This document shows positions 8,179 through 14,163 of a stretch of DNA of 19,106 nt, piece by piece (the first letter of the stretch is position 1; every line of letters starts with the position of its first letter). Position numbers and translations under genes: made by a program. The notes beneath the pieces are model-generated. The model had not been told where the DNA came from, made no database searches, and saw only the letters and a program-made list of their open reading frames with translations. This DNA comes from Gammaproteobacteria bacterium (GTDB lineage Bacteria; Pseudomonadota; Gammaproteobacteria; CAJXQU01): positions 1-19,106 of the forward strand of contig JALSSM010000098.1 of NCBI GenBank assembly GCA_026984275.1. The letters are read 5' to 3'.

Positions 8179-9817
8179 GTGACTCCTGTTCATCAGCATT
8201 TTTCCTTGCTAAAGCGGCCTCTATGTAACTTGAAAATAATGGATGTCCATCTCTTGGCGTCGAAGTAAATTCAGGATGAAACTGACTGGCAATAAACCAG
8301 GGATGATCTGGCAATTCTATGATTTCTACAAGTTCACCATCTGCTGAGCGCCCAGAAATAACAAGTCCTGCTTCTGTCAATACATCAAGATAATTATTAT
8401 TAAACTCAAAACGGTGTCGATGTCGTTCAGTTATGAGATCCTGACCATAGATTTCGCGGACTTTGCTCTCTTTTTCAAGCCGACATTCCTGTGCTCCCAG
8501 ACGCATAGTCCCACCCATATCTGAATCTTTATCACGACGTTGTACCGATCCATCGGACTGTACCCATTCTGTGACGAGAGCGATAACAGGTGTCGATGTA
8601 TAAGGCTGAAATTCTGTACTGTGCGCTTCAGGCAGGTTCGCTTTGGAACGGGCATACTCGATCACCGCCACCTGCATCCCCAGACAGATCCCCAAATAAG
8701 GGATCCTGTTTTCACGTGCATATCTAACAGTCTGAATTTTGCCCTCAATACCACGTTCACCAAAGCCACCGGGTACCAGGATCGCATCCATGTCTTTTAA
8801 AGCATCGGTACCATTTTTTTCAATCAATTCTGAATCCATGTAATGAATATTGACTTTAGCACCACTTCTCATACCGGCATGAAAAAGCGCCTCACTTAAG
8901 GATTTATAGGAATCCGTCAATTCCATATATTTTCCGACCATCGCAATATTAACTTCCTGTTTTGCATTGATGATTGAATCATATACCTTACGCCATTCAG
9001 TCAGATCAGCCTCTTCCAAATCCAGACCAAATTTCTTAACGACGATAGAATCCAGCCCCTGTTCATGAAGCAGTAACGGAATCTGATAAATACTCTCTGC
9101 ATCGACTGCAGAAATAACAGCCTTTTCTTCAACATTAGTAAATAAAGCTATTTTGCGACGTTCATTCTCGGGTAATGGATGCTCTGATCGACAGATCAGA
9201 ATATCAGGCTGAATACCAATTGACCTTAACTCTTTTACGGAATGTTGTGTTGGCTTGGTTTTCAGCTCGCCAGCCGAGGCAATATAGGGAACCAGTGTCA
9301 GATGCAGGAATATCGCATTCTCAATACCCAACTCGACTCTCATCTGTCTGATCGCTTCAAGAAAAGGCAATGACTCAATATCACCGACTGTACCACCTAT
9401 TTCGACAAGTGCAATATCCGCACCTTCTGCACCAGACTTAATACAACGCTTAATTTCATCTGTAATATGTGGAATGACCTGAACAGTCGCGCCAAGATAA
9501 TCGCCACGGCGTTCTTTTGCAATGACGGTTTCGTAGATCTTGCCACAAGTGTAGTTGCTGCGCTGACTGGTACGAGTTCGGATAAAACGCTCATAATGTC
9601 CCAGATCGAGATCAGTTTCAGCACCATCATCTGTCACATAGACCTCACCATGTTGGAAAGGACTCATAGTGCCAGGATCAACATTGATATATGGATCCAG
9701 TTTCAACATGGTGACTTTAAGCCCACGCGCTTCAAGAATTGCTCCTAATGAAGCTGCTGCGATTCCTTTTCCAAGAGAAGAAACCACACCACCAGTCACA
9801 AAGATATATCGAGTCAT
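8165..9817 (-). CDS. pyrG: CTP synthase (glutamine-hydrolysing)
   Basis: PyrG aminates UTP to CTP using ATP and ammonia from glutamine, the last step of pyrimidine nucleotide synthesis. The 550-residue product has an N-terminal synthetase domain beginning MTRYIFVTGGVVSSLGKG (P-loop and UTP-binding region), with the DPYINVDPGTMSPFQHGEV block and the EIGGTVGDIES segment. The C-terminal class I glutamine amidotransferase domain has the nucleophile Cys in LGICLGMQ (around residue 380) and the His-Glu pair in FHPEFTSTP. The frame stays open upstream to an ATG at 9901, which would add 28 non-conserved residues. I place the start at 9817, where all family members begin. Its Shine-Dalgarno match (GGGA) is weak and lies in a structured leader (see the hairpin and leader entries). 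Gene order pyrG-kdsA-eno is conserved in gammaproteobacteria. Confidence 0.97.
   Translation of the reverse strand: MTRYIFVTGGVVSSLGKGIAAASLGAILEARGLKVTMLKLDPYINVDPGTMSPFQHGEVYVTDDGAETDLDLGHYERFIRTRTSQRSNYTCGKIYETVIAKERRGDYLGATVQVIPHITDEIKRCIKSGAEGADIALVEIGGTVGDIESLPFLEAIRQMRVELGIENAIFLHLTLVPYIASAGELKTKPTQHSVKELRSIGIQPDILICRSEHPLPENERRKIALFTNVEEKAVISAVDAESIYQIPLLLHEQGLDSIVVKKFGLDLEEADLTEWRKVYDSIINAKQEVNIAMVGKYMELTDSYKSLSEALFHAGMRSGAKVNIHYMDSELIEKNGTDALKDMDAILVPGGFGERGIEGKIQTVRYARENRIPYLGICLGMQVAVIEYARSKANLPEAHSTEFQPYTSTPVIALVTEWVQSDGSVQRRDKDSDMGGTMRLGAQECRLEKESKVREIYGQDLITERHRHRFEFNNNYLDVLTEAGLVISGRSADGELVEIIELPDHPWFIASQFHPEFTSTPRDGHPLFSSYIEAALARKNADEQESHAAV
8183..8187 (-). promoter_or_regulatory. 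Shine-Dalgarno sequence setting the kdsA start
   Basis: AGGAG on the minus strand, four bases before the ATG at 8176-8178 and inside the last codons of pyrG. It is the best ribosome-binding match near the gene and supports the shorter KdsA N-terminus over the ATG at 8199. Confidence 0.7.
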
Positions 9818-9855
9818 GCAAAAGTCCCAGGGAGAATCCCATGAAGAAGAATCAT
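9814..9855 (-). CDS. Possible 13-residue leader ORF overlapping the pyrG start
   Basis: An ATG inside the leader hairpin (9853-9855) opens a 13-codon frame, MILLHGILPGTFA, whose TGA stop overlaps the pyrG initiation codon as ATGA. If translated it could couple ribosomes to the pyrG start, which itself has a poor Shine-Dalgarno sequence. No good ribosome-binding site is visible before this small ORF, and it may be chance. Confidence 0.2.
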   Translation of the reverse strand: MILLHGILPGTFA

Positions 9856-9858
9856 GGG
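9838..9858 (-). promoter_or_regulatory. Perfect hairpin in the pyrG 5' leader
   Basis: CCCATGA (9838-9844) and TCATGGG (9852-9858) form a perfect 7-base-pair stem around a 7-base loop, 20 bases before the pyrG ATG. In the transcript the GGG of this stem could pair instead with the UCCC just downstream, and that UCCC lies beside the weak GGGA ribosome-binding site. Two competing folds are therefore possible. The structure is seen in the sequence; a regulatory role is inference. Confidence 0.35.
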
Positions 9859-9912
9859 TAAAGTAGTTTACCAAATCAGGATGATATTCTCTAGGAAGCA
9901 TTGGCTAAATAC

Positions 9913-9927
9913 GATCAAATTTTGATC
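9913..9927. promoter_or_regulatory. Palindrome in the divergent pyrG / DMT-permease intergenic region
   Basis: GATCAAATTTTGATC is a perfect 7-base inverted repeat about one central base. It lies 95 bases upstream of the pyrG start and 53 bases upstream of the permease start. Its place between two divergent genes suits an operator or promoter-proximal dimer site, but the AT-rich, GATC-containing composition makes chance possible. No clear -35/-10 pair stands out on either strand in the 163-base region. Confidence 0.3.
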
Positions 9928-9980
9928 AACACTTCATTTAATTACGGGTAGAATCATTCCTCCTTTAAAACAGAGTTATT

Positions 9981-10835
9981 ATGTCAGAAACAAACATCAT
10001 TCGAGGCGCATTATGTTCAATTCTGTCTGCCCTGCTTTTTGCACTAATGAGTGCAGGTGTAAAATACTCCTCACAATTTGTTTCCAGCGAAACAGTCGTT
10101 TTTCTACGAAATGCCTTTGGATTGCTGTTTTTATTACCCTGGGTACACAATGCCGGAATTGACACCTTAAAAACCCGTCGTATTGGAGCACATCTGGTTC
10201 GTACCATCACCGGGTTAACAGCGATGTACTGTTTTTTCTATGCCATCGCTCATCTCCGGCTTGGTGAAGCCGTGTTACTCAACTATAGTTCCCCTCTGTT
10301 TATTGCAATCATTGCAATGATCTGGCTCAGGGAGCCTGCATCCAGATCCATGATTGGAACAATCATCATTGGGTTTCTTGGAGTTTTACTGATCCTCAAA
10401 CCTGGTTTTGGTGTATTTACTCCCGCCGCACTGGTCGGCGTTGCTTCTGGTTTTTTTGTCGCATTTGCAATGGTGAGTATTCGCAATCTTTCCAGCACAG
10501 AACCCACGATCAGGATCGTGTTTTATTTTAGCTTCCTGAGTACCATTATTTCGTCAATACCTTTGTTCTGGAGCTGGGAAATGCCCAGTCTGAAAGTCTG
10601 GGGTGTAATGCTGGGAGCAGGTTTCATCGCGACCAAAGCTCAGTTATTGATGACCTATGCCTACAAACTGGCCCCTGCGGCTAAAATTGGTGCATTCGCC
10701 TATACCAATGTGATTTTTGCAGCCATCTTTGGTTGGTTGAAGTGGCGGGAAACTTTTGATTTGGCTTCGATTCTTGGCGCCTGTTTGATCTGTCTTTCTG
10801 GTCTGTTAACAACAATGAAGAAGAAAACAGCCTGA
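9981..10835 (+). CDS. EamA/DMT-superfamily membrane transporter
   Basis: A 284-residue hydrophobic protein with about ten predicted membrane segments arranged as two EamA repeats (roughly residues 8-140 and 148-280). This is the layout of the 10-TMS drug/metabolite transporter family (RhaT/YdcZ-like exporters and permeases). The first repeat holds FLRNAFGLLFLLPW, the characteristic YCFFYAIAHLRLGEAVLLNYSSPLFIAI region at the end of the repeat, and WLREPASRSMIGTIIIGFLGVLLILKPG. The second ends in YTNVIFAAIFGWLKWRETFD, the matching motif. Transported substrates in this family range from amino acids and nucleotide precursors to drugs, and nothing here identifies which. It is monocistronic, divergent from pyrG and convergent with the next gene, and its stop codon lies inside the terminator stem. 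Confidence 0.9.
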   Translation: MSETNIIRGALCSILSALLFALMSAGVKYSSQFVSSETVVFLRNAFGLLFLLPWVHNAGIDTLKTRRIGAHLVRTITGLTAMYCFFYAIAHLRLGEAVLLNYSSPLFIAIIAMIWLREPASRSMIGTIIIGFLGVLLILKPGFGVFTPAALVGVASGFFVAFAMVSIRNLSSTEPTIRIVFYFSFLSTIISSIPLFWSWEMPSLKVWGVMLGAGFIATKAQLLMTYAYKLAPAAKIGAFAYTNVIFAAIFGWLKWRETFDLASILGACLICLSGLLTTMKKKTA

Positions 10836-10866
10836 AATCTGATCCAGTAAAGACCAGATTTCAGGC
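10830..10866. terminator. Bidirectional intrinsic terminator between convergent genes
   Basis: A perfect 12-base-pair stem, GCCTGAAATCTG (10830-10841) and CAGATTTCAGGC (10855-10866), encloses a 13-base loop. A TTCTTT tail follows on the plus strand, and a TGTTTTCTTCTTC tract follows on the minus strand. It serves the permease (plus) and the uncharacterised secreted-protein gene (minus). Its left arm contains the permease stop codon. Confidence 0.8.
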
Positions 10867-10887
10867 TTCTTTATCGGAATTATTCAA

Positions 10888-11691
10888 TTACTCGAAATCA
10901 ACACCTGCAAAAACGAGCGTTTCTTCTACCAGCGGTTTTTCATCCTCACCTTCCTTCTTGCTAGCGGGGATAATGGTATGAATTTTATACAACATTCCGG
11001 GAATATCTTCAGAAACAATCACTTCATAGATTTTGTCAGCATAGTCCTCAAACATCTTTCTTTTTGGATCATTGACATAAGGTGTAAAGGTCACTTTTTT
11101 TGCTTTAAGTTCCTTACCATCAACTTTAATGGTAACAGGGTCAACTTTGGCATCATCAGCCAAAGCGAATTTGATTCGTTTATGGAAATATCGCCAGCTA
11201 CCTTCAGTCAGGCGGTTCATTTCATAAACATCACCCTGAAGATAAACACCTAAGACTGGATTGCCGTTTGTATTCTCGTTAGGTGGTACATCCTGATTCC
11301 TGTCGCCACTAAAAAAAGTAACCGCAGCAGATTTCATACCGTCTTTCTTGACTTCTAGAATATTCAGTTCAACAGAATCTGTAAAACCTTCGTCCATAGT
11401 TCCTTTACGCTCAAATTCATAACGGATGACACCGGGTTTATCAACATTAGCAAGTTGGTCAGTTTCCCATAAAAGCTTTTCAGCTTCCGAGAGTATCACA
11501 TCTTCCCTGTTTCGATGTGGATCATCGCTCAAACCACCGATAGAAATACCTTTTTGTTCAAGCTTCTTTATTTCTGTCAATTCTTTTGTTTCTTTCTGCT
11601 CTTCTGAGAAAGATTTCTGGGCATATCCAGAAAAGATGAACGTCATAATTGACAGGGTGATTAATGTTTTTATCTTCATATTGATATTCAT
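10888..11691 (-). CDS. Uncharacterised secreted protein next to an MxaJ/XoxJ-type gene
   Basis: I do not recognise the family with certainty. The 267-residue product has an N-terminal export signal (hydrophobic about 8-22, likely processed near residues 24-29), no lipobox and no cysteine at all. A charged, Glu/Lys-rich stretch (30-48) is followed by an apparently beta-rich body. Notable blocks are GDVYEMNRLTEGSWRYFHKR (about 153-172), TPYVNDPKRKMFEDYADKIY (203-222) and SEDIPGMLYKIHTI (227-240). The alternating pattern and the PYVNDP…YADKIYEVIVSEDIPG region loosely recall LolA/DUF3108-like periplasmic lipoprotein-sorting or lipid-binding folds, but I would not assign that. It lies 38 bases after the MxaJ-like gene on the same strand, probably in one transcript ending at the 10830-10866 terminator. 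A linked periplasmic function is therefore likely. The second methionine (residue 5) is an alternative start. Confidence 0.75.
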   Translation of the reverse strand: MNINMKIKTLITLSIMTFIFSGYAQKSFSEEQKETKELTEIKKLEQKGISIGGLSDDPHRNREDVILSEAEKLLWETDQLANVDKPGVIRYEFERKGTMDEGFTDSVELNILEVKKDGMKSAAVTFFSGDRNQDVPPNENTNGNPVLGVYLQGDVYEMNRLTEGSWRYFHKRIKFALADDAKVDPVTIKVDGKELKAKKVTFTPYVNDPKRKMFEDYADKIYEVIVSEDIPGMLYKIHTIIPASKKEGEDEKPLVEETLVFAGVDFE

Positions 11692-11729
11692 ATAACTCTT
11701 TTTTTAAATCCAGCATTAAACTTACTTTT

Positions 11730-12572
11730 CTATAAATCCAGAAGTGGAACACCATATTCTGTGAGGATTTTATTAATCTCCTTCTGGTGTTTGTCAATTA
11801 ATTGGTTAATTTGTTCCTTCCAGGCTTTTTCACCAAATCGAACTGCCATAGCTATTTTATAGTTAAATCGAATTCCGCTTTCTGATTTCAATGGGATAAC
11901 AACCACCTCATGATCCTTTATTTTATTAGCAAAAAAACCTGCGATCGGACCCCAGACAAAAGTCATATTGATTTTATCATCAACCAGATCCTGTTCAATG
12001 ATCTGCCCAGGATAAGAACGCGCATCACCCATCATGATCTGGTAAGGCGTTGCCGATTCCATCAGCCCATATTGATAGAGCCAGTCTGCTGCAGGACTTC
12101 GATCAAAAAGGCCGATCCTGAGCTTTTCTTTTAATTCCGGAGAAATATTTGCCAAATCTTCCTGAGATTTAATATCATCCAATCCTCTCCCCTTGATATA
12201 AACCATCGCCCAGGTTGAATGCATATAAGGTTTGGTCGTCGCAGCCAGTTCAAAGTTTTCAACTACACCCATGACGATATCACATTTGTAGCTTTCATCC
12301 GGAGTATCATTATTTCTCAATGTATTACGGATAAATCCAATTCTTTGTGGAAACCACTCAAATTCCAGAGGAACCCCCAGATCATCAGCAAACAGTTTGG
12401 CAATTTTATTTTCATAGCCTTCCTGTTTCTTGTTTGAACTGGGTAGGCTATATGGATCAGCACAAACTTTAAACCTGGTTGGCTTTTCCTGATCCTGTTT
12501 AGCATTAGCAAATACTGGAAGCAACAATGAAATCAGTGAGATCAACACTAATATTATCTTGATTTTTTTCAT
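11730..12572 (-). CDS. MxaJ/XoxJ-type quinoprotein-dehydrogenase-associated substrate-binding protein
   Basis: This 280-residue protein has a clear signal peptide (1-24, cleavage after FANA) and a bacterial extracellular solute-binding fold. The sequence matches the MoxJ/XoxJ subgroup rather than amino-acid binding proteins: FKVCADPYSLPSSN (35-47), EGYENKIAKLFADDLGVPLE (51-70), WFPQRIGFIRNTL (73-85), CDIVMGV (97-103), SPAADWLYQYGL (159-170), YPGQIIEQDL (187-196) and TFVWGPIAGFFA (204-215). Two cysteines (37 and 97) could pair. In methylotrophs such genes sit beside PQQ methanol dehydrogenases (mxaF or lanthanide-dependent xoxF) and cytochrome cL, and the protein is thought to help mature or activate the dehydrogenase. 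No such partner lies in this window, so the target must be elsewhere or different. RBS-like GGAGAG and AGGT precede the ATG. A possible TATAGT -10 lies upstream, without a convincing -35. Confidence 0.88.
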   Translation of the reverse strand: MKKIKIILVLISLISLLLPVFANAKQDQEKPTRFKVCADPYSLPSSNKKQEGYENKIAKLFADDLGVPLEFEWFPQRIGFIRNTLRNNDTPDESYKCDIVMGVVENFELAATTKPYMHSTWAMVYIKGRGLDDIKSQEDLANISPELKEKLRIGLFDRSPAADWLYQYGLMESATPYQIMMGDARSYPGQIIEQDLVDDKINMTFVWGPIAGFFANKIKDHEVVVIPLKSESGIRFNYKIAMAVRFGEKAWKEQINQLIDKHQKEINKILTEYGVPLLDL

Positions 12573-12686
12573 ACCTGTCTCTCCAAATAATTCATTTTAA
12601 GCAGTTTGTCACTATACCTTATGTGTTTAGGGCTTGGTATGTAATATATAAGATTCAGGAAAATATCCGACTATGGCCTGTATATA

Positions 12687-12720
12687 TATAAAAAAGGCAG
12701 TATTACGATGTAATACTGCC
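12687..12720 (-). terminator. Intrinsic terminator after the soluble pseudoazurin gene
   Basis: GGCAGTATTAC (12696-12706) and GTAATACTGCC (12710-12720) form a perfect 11-base-pair stem with a three-base loop. Read on the minus strand it is followed at once by a run of T then TATATATA, a textbook rho-independent terminator for the gene ending at 12760. It should separate the pseudoazurin transcript from the MxaJ-like pair. A smaller 7-base stem at 12733-12750 lies between the stop codon and this hairpin. Confidence 0.88.
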
Positions 12721-12759
12721 TTCCGAAAGCTTATTAATCTGAAGATTAATGAAACTGGT

Positions 12760-13197
12760 TTATTTTTTAGCCAATTCTTTTTCTACATGTCTAATAACAC
12801 GTTTCACCATGCCTTTAGGCTCACCACTGGCATCGACACCCGCTTTGATTGACTCAAGGTTGTCAGTATTTCCACCAACAATAATGGCACCCATCATTCC
12901 AAGTGAAGCATGTGGAGTACATTTGAAAAGGTAGGTCCCTTCTTTATCTAGAGTAATACTGAAAACCTCACCCATTTTAGAATGCCATGCTTCCGCACCT
13001 TCCGGAATCATACCATTCATGGAAGTTGTATCATGACCTGCCATATTCTGCCATGTGATAGTATCGCCTGGTTTTGCATGGGTTACCAGCGGTCTAAATT
13101 GTGTGACAGCAGCTTTGATAATGTGTTCCTCTGCATTCACATTTGTTGCAAAAGCTGCAGCAAGGGCAGCAAGTCCTAAAATTGCGTGTTTTCTCAT
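12760..13197 (-). CDS. Pseudoazurin-type blue copper protein (periplasmic)
   Basis: A type 1 copper electron carrier of the plastocyanin/pseudoazurin family. The 145-residue precursor has a Sec signal peptide (1-22, cleavage after NVNA) and one cupredoxin domain. The four copper ligands are visible as His55 (GHD), Cys93 (FKC), His96 and Met101 (PHASLGM). Their spacings of 38, 3 and 5 residues equal those of characterised pseudoazurins. The usual IPEGAEAWHSKMGE loop and a C-terminal helical tail (VKRVIRHVEKEL) also fit. Pseudoazurins carry electrons to periplasmic acceptors such as nitrite or nitrous oxide reductases, or between dehydrogenases and oxidases; the partner here is unknown. The start is backed by a strong Shine-Dalgarno (AGGAGAG). 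It has its own promoter and terminator. It is a tandem paralogue of the gene at 13465. Confidence 0.93.
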   Translation of the reverse strand: MRKHAILGLAALAAAFATNVNAEEHIIKAAVTQFRPLVTHAKPGDTITWQNMAGHDTTSMNGMIPEGAEAWHSKMGEVFSITLDKEGTYLFKCTPHASLGMMGAIIVGGNTDNLESIKAGVDASGEPKGMVKRVIRHVEKELAKK

Positions 13198-13340
13198 TTG
13201 ACTCTCCTACTTTTATTTTCATTACGGAATTCTGGATCCGTATTTCCATATATTCATCAGCTTACCCATGTGCCTGACATAACATCTTCCTGTAAGGCAG
13301 CACCCACGGAAAACCAATACCCAATAATTTCTGGCGGCCA

Positions 13341-13369
13341 ATTGTGTATTTTCAAAGCAGCTATGTCAA
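13341..13369 (-). promoter_or_regulatory. Sigma70-type promoter of the soluble pseudoazurin gene
   Basis: On the minus strand a perfect -35 box TTGACA (13364-13369) is followed by a 17-base spacer and CACAAT (13341-13346), which matches four of six -10 positions. Transcription would start near 13334, leaving a leader of about 137 bases before the ATG at 13197. The leader contains a 6-base stem (TACGGA/TCCGTA) shortly before the ribosome-binding site. Confidence 0.55.
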
Positions 13370-13464
13370 GAAAACATCACAGCGACCAATACATATATCA
13401 CCACCTTGTAATATAGAATACCGTCAGCTCCATGAATGAATCCTGAACGATATAACTCACCCGA

Positions 13465-14163
13465 TTACTTCTCTTTCTTTAACTCCTTTTCTACATGCCT
13501 AATGACACGTTTAACCATGCCTTTAGGCTCGCCACTGGCATCAACACCGGCCTTGATAGACTCAAGATTATCAGCATTATTAACGATAATAGCTCCCATC
13601 ATACCAAGAGATGCATGTGGTTCGCATTTGAAAAGATAGGCACCTTCCTTATCAACAGTAAGACTGAATGTTTCGCCCAGCTTTGATTTCCATGGTTTGG
13701 CACCTTCAGGAATCATTCCTTTCATTGAAACTGTATCATGGCCATTCATGCCCTCCCAGATGATGGTATCCCCGGGTTTTGCAAAGGTCACTAATGGCCT
13801 GAATTGAGTAACTACGCCTTTAATAATATGAGTCTGAGGTTTAGATGATGTCGCACTGGCTTCTGTAGTTTTAGCTTCCTTTACTTCACCTTGCGTCTCT
13901 TTGGTTGGCTCATTCAGCACAGTAGTGCTGTCAGTCGAAGTTTCAGATTCGGGTGTGGATTTTCTTTTTTCTTCCGTTGGCGTAACTGTCTTTACCTTTT
14001 CCACCTGCTCAACGGCAGGCTTGGCAGCACTTTCTATTGCCTTTTTTGCCTGGTCATTTTCATCATTAGAACAAGCTGTTAAAACCAAAGCTAAAGCCAT
14101 CATTGTCAGGAATTTCAACTGGCTCTTGCTGGTTTCTAACCATTCATACTTCAATTTTATCAT
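13465..14163 (-). CDS. Lipoprotein-anchored pseudoazurin-type blue copper protein with long linker
   Basis: A 232-residue protein in three parts. Residues 1-31 are a hydrophobic export signal ending in a lipobox, LVLTAC, with the acylated Cys at 31. Residues 32-110 are a low-complexity linker rich in Glu, Lys, Thr, Ser and Ala, likely disordered. Residues 111-232 are a pseudoazurin domain with ligands His142, Cys180, His183 and Met188 in canonical spacing. Classical pseudoazurins are small soluble proteins, so this form would be a tethered periplasmic electron carrier. The residue after Cys is Ser, which favours outer-membrane sorting over inner-membrane retention. Its ATG overlaps the recO stop as ATGA (14160-14163), implying translational coupling to the lepA-recO operon. 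A methionine at 21 or 22 is an alternative start but would leave the signal without its basic N-terminus. The soluble paralogue follows 267 bases downstream. Confidence 0.9.
   Translation of the reverse strand: MIKLKYEWLETSKSQLKFLTMMALALVLTACSNDENDQAKKAIESAAKPAVEQVEKVKTVTPTEEKRKSTPESETSTDSTTVLNEPTKETQGEVKEAKTTEASATSSKPQTHIIKGVVTQFRPLVTFAKPGDTIIWEGMNGHDTVSMKGMIPEGAKPWKSKLGETFSLTVDKEGAYLFKCEPHASLGMMGAIIVNNADNLESIKAGVDASGEPKGMVKRVIRHVEKELKKEK

Larger units (their letters stand above)
12760..13830 (-). repeat. Diverged direct duplication of a pseudoazurin domain (12760-13125 and 13465-13830)
   Basis: The cupredoxin domains of the two adjacent genes agree at roughly 80% of residues by eye. Long near-identical DNA stretches lie near their 3' ends, for example the region encoding DASGEPKGMVKRVIRHVEKEL. 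The N-terminal parts do not match: one has a plain signal peptide, the other a lipoprotein signal and linker. This is a tandem gene duplication, not a mobile element. Confidence 0.8.

Noticed and set aside
8179..8199. Longer kdsA start at 8199
   Set aside because: The ATG at 8178 has an AGGAG four bases before it and matches the family N-terminus.
9818..9901. N-terminal extension of pyrG to the ATG at 9901
   Set aside because: The extra 28 residues are not part of the conserved CTP synthase, which begins at MTRYIFVTGG, and the extension runs through the leader hairpin.
11558..11797. Minus-strand frame spanning the gap between the MxaJ-like gene and the next gene
   Set aside because: It overlaps both well-supported genes out of frame and shows no family features.
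12675..12695. TA-rich run as a possible simple-sequence repeat or promoter element
   Set aside because: On the minus strand it is the T-rich tail of the intrinsic terminator, which explains it.
13186..13416. 76-codon plus-strand frame between the two pseudoazurin genes
   Set aside because: It starts antisense to a pseudoazurin gene and runs through its leader and promoter. It has no recognisable domain and looks like chance.
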